Shown here: in pieces, positions 42,426-51,108 of the stretch
Layout of the letters: every line of letters begins with the position of its first letter
How positions within the stretch are numbered: the first letter of the stretch is position 1
DNA from: an uncultured Bacteriovoracaceae bacterium
GTDB taxonomy: Bacteria; Bdellovibrionota; Bacteriovoracia; Bacteriovoracales; Bacteriovoracaceae
DNA: 64,000 bases
Direction: 5' to 3'
Assembly (NCBI GenBank): GCA_950054155.1
Contig: CATLOT010000005.1
Location: forward strand, 79,096 to 143,095
Made by a program: the position numbers and the translations under genes
The notes under the pieces: generated by a model
Told to the model about the DNA's origin: nothing
What the model saw: the letters and a program-made list of their open reading frames with translations, nothing else
Databases searched by the model: none

Positions 42426-44525
42426 TTAGTAAGAATTGACACTGGCAGGGCTTCGTAACCCATTGTTTTTCTTGTAGTTATTAACTACACCTAAACCTTT
42501 AAAGATACCTTCACGAAAATAGTTTTGAAATAGCTGACCATTTCCATCAACGCCACTGATCTCACCATGAACATGGACGTTGGTGTAACCAAAGAGTTGA
42601 AAATAAAAATTCTTATGAGGAATTTCTTTTTTCAATTTATCCGAAAGGCGGGCCAGTTGCCACAGCGGGAGTTCCTTATTACGAGCTTCAGGAGTTTTCT
42701 TTGAAATTCTCTGCATGCAACTCTCAAGGAAAAGACGCTTACGTCTTGAGCTCACAAATAATTTCTTCTTACGATATTGTTTATAGGAAGCCTCACAGCT
42801 TTTATAGGTTGTTTTTTGGTAGTCTTCTGTTGCCCACTCAATACGATATTCATCATAGGATCGTTTTAGAGATTTTTCACAACGCTTAAAGAGACGAGAG
42901 AGCCACCCTTTAAATCCACTGCGCGTACTTTCACAGGCCCTATCAAAAATATCATAGGCCTCCTTGGTGTTAAGATGATGAAAGTGGGCCATTCCTTCAT
43001 GACCTATGGAGTAAAGGCTACTAAATTCTACACTCTCCTTGAGCAAACCATTTTCAATATGATTGATGACAGCAGGATCAATTCCAGAATAGCGATCCAT
43101 TAACTTAACAAGATGGGCTGTCGAAAGCTTTTTTAATTTATAGGCGTAAAAGTCTCGTTGAAAGTTGAGGCTGAGGGTTTCTGACTCATCCTCAAAGACT
43201 AAATCATCTCGCGTTTGAATAAGATTCTTCTTACTTCTATACTCGAGGCGTACATTCTCGCTTTCACTCACCGCTTTATTAACTACTGTATTGGCCTTAA
43301 GAAAGCTTTTGACGACGATTTTAAAAAGACGGCTAAAGATATTTTCAATATACCTTATCTTTTCATAATTGTGCCTAAAGAAACTGGTGACGACACCCTT
43401 ATTGGTAATTTGAATATGCTCTGTTTGTGTGGCCTTTGACCCAGCAAAAAGTAAAATCCCATATTGAAGTTTCTTATTTTCCTTCTTCCTCTGCTCTTCA
43501 CTCACAAGAAAGGGAGCGACTATTTCTCTATTAAAGCCCTGGCCCTTAAAAATTTTACGAAGCTCGTTTTCTAGACCCTCATAGCTCGTCATATTTTCAA
43601 CTTGTTCTTCATCAAAGGAGAGGTAGGTGCGAAAGACCTCACTTAGCTCATAGCTAAAATCAAATCTTAAAAGAGTGACTTGAAGTACTCCCATAAAATC
43701 AGCAACGAGTCCCGCATGGGCACCTAGAAAATGAGACTTCTCTTTTTCAACGGAGATTCTCACGCGCTCTCCCGGATAACTCGCTTCTTCTTCACTTACC
43801 CCTAAGAGCGTGATGACTTCAATTTTTTGAAATTTAACAAGAGCACCCACATGGGCGCCTAGCCCTGTTGTCAAAGGGGCAGTACCGATACCACCGGCCT
43901 GTAGACTTATGGAGTCCTCTTTTTTAATAAACTCTTGAGGAGCAATTTTAAGGGCTTCAAGATTTTGAAACTGGCGAAAAGAGAAAAAGAGTTTATCAAG
44001 ATTAAAACCTAAGGCCCGCTCATAGGTATCAGCAAAGTGCACATGGGTGTAAGCTCGCTTGAAGGTAACGCCTGCAAAGGCTGCGAGGTTCTTATCACTA
44101 ATATCGATAATTTCATCATCAGCTAGTTTACTGAGCACCTGTGAGGCATCAATATAAATATTAAAAGTATCGGTCACCAACCAGCGTTCATCATGAAATA
44201 AATCAGGCGCCACTTCTCTTTTAAGCTCAATACTAAATGTCCCAAAGCCTTTGGTGAAATTAATACCCACATGATTCATTCCCCCTACGATAGAGAGATT
44301 TCGCCCCTGATCCACAAGATCAAGTTCACGCCGAGCAATTTCATCAGAGTGAAGGTCGAGGTAGTTGGTAATTTCTTGGTAGAGAGGACTCTCCTCACTA
44401 ATATCAATTCCCTTCAGGCTACTTTGCGCTTGATGTTCTTGCTCATTAAGCTTAAAGCTTTCAAACGCATGGTTTTGCGTTACAAGAAAGAACATCATGA
44501 ATACTGGCCACCATAAAGTTTTCAA
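42426..44525 (-). CDS. large secreted protein, unknown function
   Basis: Encodes 699 residues from the TTG at 44525 (MKTLWWPVFMM...), preferred because TTGGAG lies 6 bases upstream; a TTG at 44537 is possible. A signal peptide ends after NHA near residue 20. The first 280 residues are strand-rich, with Gly-rich alternation in LQAGGIGTAPLTTGLGAHVG (barrel-like). The second half is helical and basic, with cysteines in RACES, KRCEKS, KSCEAS and ESCMQR. I recognise no family. It is 55 bp upstream of the REC-HisKA gene on the same strand. Confidence 0.65.
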   Translation of the reverse strand: MKTLWWPVFMMFFLVTQNHAFESFKLNEQEHQAQSSLKGIDISEESPLYQEITNYLDLHSDEIARRELDLVDQGRNLSIVGGMNHVGINFTKGFGTFSIELKREVAPDLFHDERWLVTDTFNIYIDASQVLSKLADDEIIDISDKNLAAFAGVTFKRAYTHVHFADTYERALGFNLDKLFFSFRQFQNLEALKIAPQEFIKKEDSISLQAGGIGTAPLTTGLGAHVGALVKFQKIEVITLLGVSEEEASYPGERVRISVEKEKSHFLGAHAGLVADFMGVLQVTLLRFDFSYELSEVFRTYLSFDEEQVENMTSYEGLENELRKIFKGQGFNREIVAPFLVSEEQRKKENKKLQYGILLFAGSKATQTEHIQITNKGVVTSFFRHNYEKIRYIENIFSRLFKIVVKSFLKANTVVNKAVSESENVRLEYRSKKNLIQTRDDLVFEDESETLSLNFQRDFYAYKLKKLSTAHLVKLMDRYSGIDPAVINHIENGLLKESVEFSSLYSIGHEGMAHFHHLNTKEAYDIFDRACESTRSGFKGWLSRLFKRCEKSLKRSYDEYRIEWATEDYQKTTYKSCEASYKQYRKKKLFVSSRRKRLFLESCMQRISKKTPEARNKELPLWQLARLSDKLKKEIPHKNFYFQLFGYTNVHVHGEISGVDGNGQLFQNYFREGIFKGLGVVNNYKKNNGLRSPASVNSY

Positions 44526-44693
44526 GTTGAGCTCCAATCATTACCTGAGTAAAAAACTCATACTAATTGATCGGAGTTCTCAGCATTTACTTTATAGTTT
44601 TAATCAACTTTTATCATCGTAAAAACAAATACTTAGTTAATTATTGGAGGAAATACGCCAGGTCTTTCTCAAAGTGAGAAATCGCCAAACTCC

Positions 44694-44719
44694 TTTGGCA
44701 GTCGATAGTTTGCCAAAGA
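44694..44719 (-). terminator. stem-loop after tsaE
   Basis: CTTTGGCA (44694-44701) pairs with TGCCAAAG (44712-44719) beyond the tsaE stop. No T-run follows, and a second small stem (TTTCTC / GAGAAA) lies just downstream. It may be a Rho-independent terminator of weak form or an mRNA-end structure. Confidence 0.35.
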
Positions 44720-44727
44720 GTGATGGA

Positions 44728-45189
44728 TTACTTTTGAGGAAGTCTGATAAGACGAATATTGCGGCTAGGGACCGTTGACTGGTCCCCTATGGGATTAGTT
44801 TCAAAGAGGAGTTCATAGAAGCTAAAATCCTCGGGCACTTCTCGATAAAGTTGCTTGATATATTCTTTACCCCACTCAATAAAGAAGTATTCGGCCTCTT
44901 CCAGATACATAGGAAGTTCCAAATGGAGCACTTCTTCCTCACTATTGAGGCGATAAAAGTCTGCATGGACACTGTGACCAACTTCATTCACAACAGAATA
45001 AGTGGGGCTAAAGGTCTTAGCATGGGTTTCAACCTGATTAATAAAGGCCTTAATAAAAGTCGTCTTTCCGACTCCCACTTCCCCACTTAAAATAACGGCC
45101 GCAGGGACCGTTAAAAACTCTTTGAGTTCATAGATTAACGACTCAAGATCCGCCTCGTAAACTTTCTTCCACTCGCGAAGGGTGTTCAC
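44728..45189 (-). CDS. tsaE: TsaE, ATPase of tRNA t6A37 synthesis
   Basis: Encodes 153 residues from a GTG start overlapping the nnr stop (GTGA). TsaE supports threonylcarbamoyl transfer by TsaB-TsaD in the t6A pathway. The P-loop SGEVGVGKTTFIKAF, the SPTYSVVNE switch, HADFYRL and FIEWGKEY are all present. The nnr-tsaE pairing is common in bacteria. It is the last gene of the cdaA operon. Confidence 0.92.
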   Translation of the reverse strand: MNTLREWKKVYEADLESLIYELKEFLTVPAAVILSGEVGVGKTTFIKAFINQVETHAKTFSPTYSVVNEVGHSVHADFYRLNSEEEVLHLELPMYLEEAEYFFIEWGKEYIKQLYREVPEDFSFYELLFETNPIGDQSTVPSRNIRLIRLPQK

Positions 45190-46781
45190 GACTCAAGTTC
45201 CTCACCACTTTCAAGCTCTAAGAAAGCGTGGCCGAGGTTAGAGATCAGGCTCCCTGCCGTCATTGCCCGCGCCCCCTCTGTTTTGGCCGCGTACTTTCCA
45301 GCAAGGGTGTGAGCACAAATCCCCAATTTAAGCGCATTGTAGACTACGTCTTTATTAGCGAACATAGAGCTCGACTTCACTTCCATTGGACTTTGAGCAA
45401 GAAGTCCACCAAGGATTCCTGCTAAGACATCACCACTGCCCCCTGAGGCCATGCCGTCATTGGGAAAGTAATTGATATGGATTTCACCATTGGGAAGGCC
45501 AAGATAACTACAAGGCCCCTTCATAAGAATACAACTATTGGTCTTATCAACCATTGAGCGCAAATACTCCATAGGGTTTTCAAGGACCTTTTCCTTTTCC
45601 GTCTTAGCAAAGTCAGCAAACTCGCCAAAGTGGGGAGTCAAAATGGTGGGCCACTTTCTCTGAGTGAGAACCTGACAATCATCTTCAATATTAAGAACAC
45701 GAATAGCATCAGCATCCACAACGACGGGACCCGCAAAGTGATTGAGAACATTTAAAACAGTTTCACGCGCTTTTGCTGAGCGACCAAGACCAGGTCCTAT
45801 GACAATGGAGTCCCAGCGCTTAAGCTCTTTAATAATGGTTTCGACGTCTTGCTCTTCTGTTGGAATGAGTCCCGTCATAATTTCAGGAATCATACGCGAA
45901 CACATTTCGGGATAACACTCTTCCCATGTGGAAGCTGTTACCAATCCCGTCCCTACTTTAAGGGCCGCCTGAGAGGCCATTAAGGTCGCACCAGTTAGAC
46001 CTGGAGAGCCGCCAACAATGAGACAATGACCAAAGGTTCCTTTGTGCGCAAACTTATCTCTTTGCTTAAGCGCCTCGGCAACATCAAAGGAGTTAAGGAC
46101 AAACTTATCTCCCCCTTCAACGGCTGCAAGAGGAAAACCTCCACTAATGGTCACGAGGCTTCCCGTATGGACAGCACCATCACCCACATAATGACAGAGC
46201 TTAGGAAGACCTACCGCCATGGTAAAATCGGCCATCATGGCATTGCCACTACTAGCACCATTATCGCCACAAATCCCTGTCGGTACATCGATTGAAACCA
46301 ACACAGAAGCATAATCATTAACGAGATTAACCACATCAAAGAGATAATTTGAAAGAGGTGGTCTAAAGCCAAGGCCTAAAATAGCATCGATCACAAGAAA
46401 CTCATCTTGTGTTTGGGTAAAGTAACTCTCTAATTGCTCAGTTGAGCTAATTTCATTAATTTTAACGCCAAATTTACGAGCGAAGTTGAGTTGCACTTTA
46501 AGCTCGTCTTTAAAATCATCTTCAGAAAAGAGCATAAAAGCTCGGGTAGAAAACCCACGGTTACTAAGGTGTCGAGCTATGGCCAAACCATCAGCTCCGT
46601 TATTCCCCCCACCAACAAGGACAATGATCTCACCAAAGCTGTAATTTTCTAAAAAAGTCTCTTGAATAAAGTCAGCGCCACGCTGGCCGACATTTTCAAT
46701 AATTAAGTTTTCACTGAAGCCAAACTCATTAATGGTTCTGTCTTCAATTTCCTTCATCTCATTTGTATTAACAACTCTCAT
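45186..46781 (-). CDS. nnr: bifunctional NAD(P)H-hydrate epimerase / ADP-dependent dehydratase
   Basis: Encodes 531 residues. It repairs hydrated NADH and NADPH. The N-terminal epimerase (YjeF_N; VGGGNNGADGLAIARHL and LVIDAILGLGFRPPLS) occupies about residues 1-215. The C-terminal ribokinase-like dehydratase has VGGSPGLTGATLMASQAAL, VIGPGLGRSAKARE and GMASGGSGDVLAGILGGLL. The two domains together match NnrE/NnrD fusions. It is 18 bp downstream of pdxJ and coupled to tsaE. Confidence 0.93.
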   Translation of the reverse strand: MRVVNTNEMKEIEDRTINEFGFSENLIIENVGQRGADFIQETFLENYSFGEIIVLVGGGNNGADGLAIARHLSNRGFSTRAFMLFSEDDFKDELKVQLNFARKFGVKINEISSTEQLESYFTQTQDEFLVIDAILGLGFRPPLSNYLFDVVNLVNDYASVLVSIDVPTGICGDNGASSGNAMMADFTMAVGLPKLCHYVGDGAVHTGSLVTISGGFPLAAVEGGDKFVLNSFDVAEALKQRDKFAHKGTFGHCLIVGGSPGLTGATLMASQAALKVGTGLVTASTWEECYPEMCSRMIPEIMTGLIPTEEQDVETIIKELKRWDSIVIGPGLGRSAKARETVLNVLNHFAGPVVVDADAIRVLNIEDDCQVLTQRKWPTILTPHFGEFADFAKTEKEKVLENPMEYLRSMVDKTNSCILMKGPCSYLGLPNGEIHINYFPNDGMASGGSGDVLAGILGGLLAQSPMEVKSSSMFANKDVVYNALKLGICAHTLAGKYAAKTEGARAMTAGSLISNLGHAFLELESGEELES

Positions 46782-46799
46782 CGTCCTTCTTCCTTAAAA

Positions 46800-47534
46800 T
46801 TAGCTTAGTTTCTCTTTAAGCTTCTTAACGACATTTCCAAGGCCATCAAAGACGGCCTGGCAAATTATCCAGTGACCAATATTATACTCAACAAAGAGCT
46901 TCTCCTGAACGAGGGGCTCAACACTCTCAAGAGTGAGTCCATGTCCCGCATGGTGACCAAGACTCAGCTCTTCACAAAGTTTTTTGGATCCGCGAAATTG
47001 CTCTAAGAAATGCGAGGTATCCTCTCCATTGAGATGGGCACGGGCGAAGTCACCCGTGTGAATCTCAAGAGCGTCGCATTCGATATTCTTAGCGGCCCTA
47101 ATTGTGGCCTCATCTGCTTCCACAAAGAGCGAGATCAGGACATTGGGAATTTCCTTTTTCAATTTGGCGCAAGCTGCTTTGATCCTCTCAAAATTTTGAG
47201 GTTCATGAAGATCGAGGCCGCCTTCCGTCGTGCGCTCTTCTCTTTTTTCAGGAACCACACAAATCCAGTCAGGAGCCGTCGCAATGGCAATATCCACAAT
47301 CTCTGGATCAACACCAATTTCAAGATTTAAGGGCTTACCAAATTTCTTTGTCACCAAACGAATCGCCTCAACATCAGTATCTTGAATATGACGACGGTCT
47401 TCTCTTAAGTGAATGGTGATTTGATCAGCTCCATTATTAAGACAAACATGGGCGGCATCAACGACAGAGGGATAAGCTTCTCCTCTTGCCTGCCTTAACG
47501 TCGCGACGTGATCAATATTAACTCCTAATCTCAT
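46800..47534 (-). CDS. pdxJ: pyridoxine 5'-phosphate synthase
   Basis: Encodes 244 residues from the ATG at 47534 with GAGGA upstream. PdxJ condenses 3-amino-1-hydroxyacetone phosphate with deoxyxylulose 5-phosphate in the DXP-dependent vitamin B6 pathway. The opening MRLGVNIDHVATLRQARG, ITIHLREDRRHIQD, LNLEIGVD and LEIHTGDFA are diagnostic. The start overlaps the glmM stop by 4 bp. Confidence 0.95.
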   Translation of the reverse strand: MRLGVNIDHVATLRQARGEAYPSVVDAAHVCLNNGADQITIHLREDRRHIQDTDVEAIRLVTKKFGKPLNLEIGVDPEIVDIAIATAPDWICVVPEKREERTTEGGLDLHEPQNFERIKAACAKLKKEIPNVLISLFVEADEATIRAAKNIECDALEIHTGDFARAHLNGEDTSHFLEQFRGSKKLCEELSLGHHAGHGLTLESVEPLVQEKLFVEYNIGHWIICQAVFDGLGNVVKKLKEKLS

Positions 47535-48895
47535 GCTAATTCCTCTTTGATACAATTGACGAGAAGATCACAGACCTTTTGAACGAGCGCCTTCTCCTCA
47601 CCTTCAACCATCACGCGACACTTCGACTCTGTTCCCGAGTAGCGAAGAACAATGCGTCCCTTATCCCCTAGGAGAGCTTCTCCCTCCTTAAGGGTATTTT
47701 GAATTGTTTTATTCTCTTCTAGTGGTGGCTTCTCGGTCACAATCACATTTTCAAGTAAGCTAGGATAGAGGCTAACATCATTAGTGAGGGCACTCACAGG
47801 CTTATCAAAGAAGCGCATGCATTCGATCATCTTTAAGGCAGCAAGCGCCCCATCCCCTGTCGTCGCCTTTTGACGAAAAATCACATGACCTGAAGGCTCA
47901 CCACCAAGGATGCACTGATTTTTTTCCATATACTCAATTATGTAACGGTCTCCGACTTTAGTTCGGTGAAGCTTTAGCCCTAATTTATTAAGGTATTTTT
48001 CAAGACCAAGATTAGTCATCACCGTCCCGACGACGGTATCCCCCTTCTTGAGCTCCCTTTGCTCCAGTAAAAGCTTAGCAAAGCATCCAATAAGAACATC
48101 ACCATCAACGACCTTTCCAAGCTCATCAATAATTAAACAGCGATCGGCGTCCCCATCAAGACAAACGCCAAGGTCAGCCCTGGTCTCCACAACTTTGGCC
48201 TTGGCCTTAGCCGGGTGAAGACTGCCACAGTCTTCATTAATATTGGTGCCATTAGGCTCTACTCCAAGGGAGAAAACCTCTGCTCCAAGTTCTCTAAACA
48301 TCATGGGCGTAATTTTATAACCAGCTCCATTGGCGCAATCAAGAACGACACGCATACCTTCCATGTCAAAGCGCTCATCAAGGGCGGCCTTACAATGAAC
48401 AAGGTAGCGACCAAAGACTTCACGGAGGCGCTTGGCATTTCCAAGGTCACCATTGGTCATGACAGGAATACTTTGAGGGTCTGAGATCATCGCCTCAAGT
48501 TTGGCTTCCACTTCATCAGGAAGCTTAAGTCCAGAGGCATCGAAAATCTTGATGCCATTATCATAGTAGGGATTGTGGCTTGCCGAAATCATAACACCCA
48601 CATCGGCCCTCATGGACTTTGTCACAAAGGCAATGCCAGGAGTTGGCAGTGGACCTGTTAAAATGACCTCTCCCCCTTGGGAGCACACTCCGGCACTAAA
48701 AGCTTGCTCAAACATGTAACAGCTTAGACGCGTGTCTTTACCAACGATAATAAGGGGCTTCTTTCTCTTGGTATGGACATTTTTAAAGTGCTCAGTGACG
48801 GCGCGGCCCAAGCTAAAGGCCACCTCACCGGTCATGGGGAAGACATTAGCTTTGCCTCGGATACCATCTGTTCCGAAGAGTTTTCTTTTGCTCAT
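47531..48895 (-). CDS. glmM: phosphoglucosamine mutase
   Basis: Encodes 454 residues, the normal GlmM length. It converts glucosamine-6-phosphate to glucosamine-1-phosphate for UDP-GlcNAc and so peptidoglycan and LPS. The catalytic serine is in MISASHNPYYDNGIKIF, the metal loop is LDGDADRCLIID, and the phosphate-binding RYSGTESKCRVMVEG lies at the C-terminus. It follows cdaR; in other bacteria GlmM is inhibited by contact with CdaA, and the shared operon suggests the same here. Confidence 0.96.
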   Translation of the reverse strand: MSKRKLFGTDGIRGKANVFPMTGEVAFSLGRAVTEHFKNVHTKRKKPLIIVGKDTRLSCYMFEQAFSAGVCSQGGEVILTGPLPTPGIAFVTKSMRADVGVMISASHNPYYDNGIKIFDASGLKLPDEVEAKLEAMISDPQSIPVMTNGDLGNAKRLREVFGRYLVHCKAALDERFDMEGMRVVLDCANGAGYKITPMMFRELGAEVFSLGVEPNGTNINEDCGSLHPAKAKAKVVETRADLGVCLDGDADRCLIIDELGKVVDGDVLIGCFAKLLLEQRELKKGDTVVGTVMTNLGLEKYLNKLGLKLHRTKVGDRYIIEYMEKNQCILGGEPSGHVIFRQKATTGDGALAALKMIECMRFFDKPVSALTNDVSLYPSLLENVIVTEKPPLEENKTIQNTLKEGEALLGDKGRIVLRYSGTESKCRVMVEGEEKALVQKVCDLLVNCIKEELA

Positions 48896-48928
48896 TCTTT
48901 AACGACCTAGGGCTAAAAATAATAAAAG

Positions 48929-49828
48929 TTATTGCAAGGAAACATTAATAAATTCGGGATGAATCTGCAAAAGATTCACTCCCTCAGGAACCTCGGCACG
49001 CAAAATAATCCGCTCATTTCCCTTTGCGTTATCTGGAATCTCAGCGATGATCTTAATATCACCAGAACGCAGTGTTTCTTTTTGGTCTTCAGGCACCAAA
49101 ATATCCACACTCGCCACCTGAAAATCACTTGAGAATTTTAGACTCTGAGTAAGAAAGCGAATCGGAATATTCTGGAGGGTCAAGTTCGCTTTATTTGGCT
49201 TAATGGTATAACGAAATTCAACATCACGACGCTCTTCAACCAGGATGCGGGGATCGACTCCTTCAAGGGGCAAACGAATCCCCTCACTTCCCACTAAGGT
49301 TGAGAGGTCAACGGGTGCTGTATTAAGAATGGTCGTCTTCTTTAAAACGCCATAAGGGCCACGAATCATAAATTCCTTTGGCATATACTTTTTCTCGACA
49401 AGTTTAAGATCTTTTCCAAGTTCCCCGACCGTGCGCAGTCTCACCGGCACGAGTTTTCGAATCTCCCTCTCCATGGAAAGAACAATCTGTTGAGGCTGAA
49501 TATCAAGGGCCTCTACCCCAAAGGGAAGACGGAGCATGGACTGATCAAAGGTAACTGCGAAGGTCTCTTGGTTATAGGGATACTGGCGCAGATCGACCAC
49601 AAGCTTATCCTGAGAGAAGTCAAGATCCTGAACAAAGGCACGACTACCCTTAACTTTTACTTTCACTGTTTTAGGAACATCGACATTGATGGCCAAATCA
49701 GTTGGGTTGATAAAGACAAGCGGCACCCTCTTTTCTACAATCATGGGCTCACTATTGAGGACATAGAACCATAGGGTCACGGCCATGACGATGGAGATGA
49801 GTTTAAGAATCACACGAGAATCTTTCAT
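48929..49828 (-). CDS. cdaR: YbbR-domain protein, CdaR-like regulator of CdaA
   Basis: Encodes 299 residues. One N-terminal membrane anchor (about residues 9-25) is followed by about three YbbR repeats on the periplasmic side. In Firmicutes CdaR binds and modulates the diadenylate cyclase CdaA. The start overlaps the cdaA stop (ATGA), keeping the classical cdaA-cdaR-glmM order. Regulation of c-di-AMP is inferred from that context. Confidence 0.88.
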   Translation of the reverse strand: MKDSRVILKLISIVMAVTLWFYVLNSEPMIVEKRVPLVFINPTDLAINVDVPKTVKVKVKGSRAFVQDLDFSQDKLVVDLRQYPYNQETFAVTFDQSMLRLPFGVEALDIQPQQIVLSMEREIRKLVPVRLRTVGELGKDLKLVEKKYMPKEFMIRGPYGVLKKTTILNTAPVDLSTLVGSEGIRLPLEGVDPRILVEERRDVEFRYTIKPNKANLTLQNIPIRFLTQSLKFSSDFQVASVDILVPEDQKETLRSGDIKIIAEIPDNAKGNERIILRAEVPEGVNLLQIHPEFINVSLQ

Positions 49829-50631
49829 GACAGGTTATCCCTAAACTTAATAGGCATCAGAGTTTCATCAAGTTTCTCTCGGGCCACAAGGTGCTTCAAA
49901 TATTGGCGCAGAACTTTCACATTCTCACAAGGATAGAACGAACCTCCAACAGAGATATTCATACGACCAGTTTCCTCACTCACCGTAATGCCCACAGCAT
50001 CGGTGTCTTCACTTATTCCAAGGGCAGCACGATGGCGGGTACCGAGATGACGGTCTATTTCAATATTGCGTGAAAGAGGAAGAAAGCAGCCAGCCCCTGC
50101 CACTCGTCCCTTCGTTATAATGACGGCCCCATCATGAAGGGGTGAAGAGGATTGAAAGAGCGCATAGAGAAGATCTGAATGCACTTTACTATCAAGTCGT
50201 GATCCCGTTGCTAAAAAGTTCGCAAGACCATGGGTCCTTTCCACAACAATAAGGGCCCCTATTTTTTCACGGCTGAGTGACTGACAGGCTTCAACGATTT
50301 CATTGATATCTTCATGATCGTCAGTATCTTTTAAGAAACCAAAGAATCGCTGACCAGTTCCAAAAGTGGCCAGGGCATTTCGAAACTGGTCCTGAAAAAG
50401 AATGATCGCGATAATAAAGAAAGAATCAAAGAAGTGATCAAGGAGCCAGTTAAGCGAGTAAAGCTTAAAAGAGTGGCCCACCCAAAAGAGGCCAACAAGA
50501 ATACCAACACCTGTGAGCATTTGAACGGCGCGAGTCCCGTAAACGATCAGAAGCCCCTGATAAATCAGAAAAGCGACGATAATAATGTCGAGCCCATCTT
50601 TTAGGGTCAATTGGCTAAAAATACTTTGCAT
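49825..50631 (-). CDS. cdaA: CdaA-type diadenylate cyclase (c-di-AMP synthase)
   Basis: Encodes 268 residues. Three N-terminal transmembrane helices (about residues 10-85) precede the DAC (DisA_N) domain. Catalytic signatures are present: LHDGAVIITKGRVAGAGCFLPL (DGA) and HLGTRHRAALGISE (RHR), with VSEETGRMNI after them. It makes c-di-AMP from two ATP. It is the promoter-proximal gene of the operon, divergent from the YjbQ-family gene. Confidence 0.95.
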   Translation of the reverse strand: MQSIFSQLTLKDGLDIIIVAFLIYQGLLIVYGTRAVQMLTGVGILVGLFWVGHSFKLYSLNWLLDHFFDSFFIIAIILFQDQFRNALATFGTGQRFFGFLKDTDDHEDINEIVEACQSLSREKIGALIVVERTHGLANFLATGSRLDSKVHSDLLYALFQSSSPLHDGAVIITKGRVAGAGCFLPLSRNIEIDRHLGTRHRAALGISEDTDAVGITVSEETGRMNISVGGSFYPCENVKVLRQYLKHLVAREKLDETLMPIKFRDNLS

Positions 50632-50673
50632 GTAATGCTTTATCGGGGAAAACTCGTTAAAATTAAAGGAATT

Positions 50674-51108
50674 ATGAACAGGACAACACTAAAACTCAAG
50701 GCTGAAGCCCCAGGCTTTCTTGACTTTACCAGTCAAGTAGAACGTCTGCTTCAAAAATGGATTCAACAATCCCCTCTTAAAAGTGAAGGATTATTGCACC
50801 TCTTTCTTCAGCACACCTCTTGTGCTCTGACTATTAACGAGTCCTACGCCCCCTCTGCCGCAAGGGATATGGAGCGCTTCCTCAATCACCTCGCACCTGA
50901 AAACCTCTCCTTCATCGAGCATACTGATGAAGGGCCAGATGACAGTCCCTCCCACATGAAAGCCCTTATCACCGGTCACAGTCTTAGCATACCTGTTATC
51001 AACGGCGAGCTGGCCCTTGGCACCTGGCAAGGAATTTACCTCTGTGAGTTTAGGGACCTCACTCCCGAGCGTCGTGTGATCGTGACCTATCAAGGAGAGA
51101 GTTCTTGA
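50674..51108 (+). CDS. YjbQ/UPF0047 family protein
   Basis: Encodes 144 residues from the ATG at 50674 with AAAGGA upstream. The family motifs LHLFLQHTSCALTINESY and EGPDDSPSHMKALITG, then LGTWQGIYLCEFRD, are intact. Some members have thiamine-phosphate synthase activity in vitro, but the physiological role is unsettled. Its stop overlaps the next gene's TTG start. Confidence 0.9.
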   Translation: MNRTTLKLKAEAPGFLDFTSQVERLLQKWIQQSPLKSEGLLHLFLQHTSCALTINESYAPSAARDMERFLNHLAPENLSFIEHTDEGPDDSPSHMKALITGHSLSIPVINGELALGTWQGIYLCEFRDLTPERRVIVTYQGESS

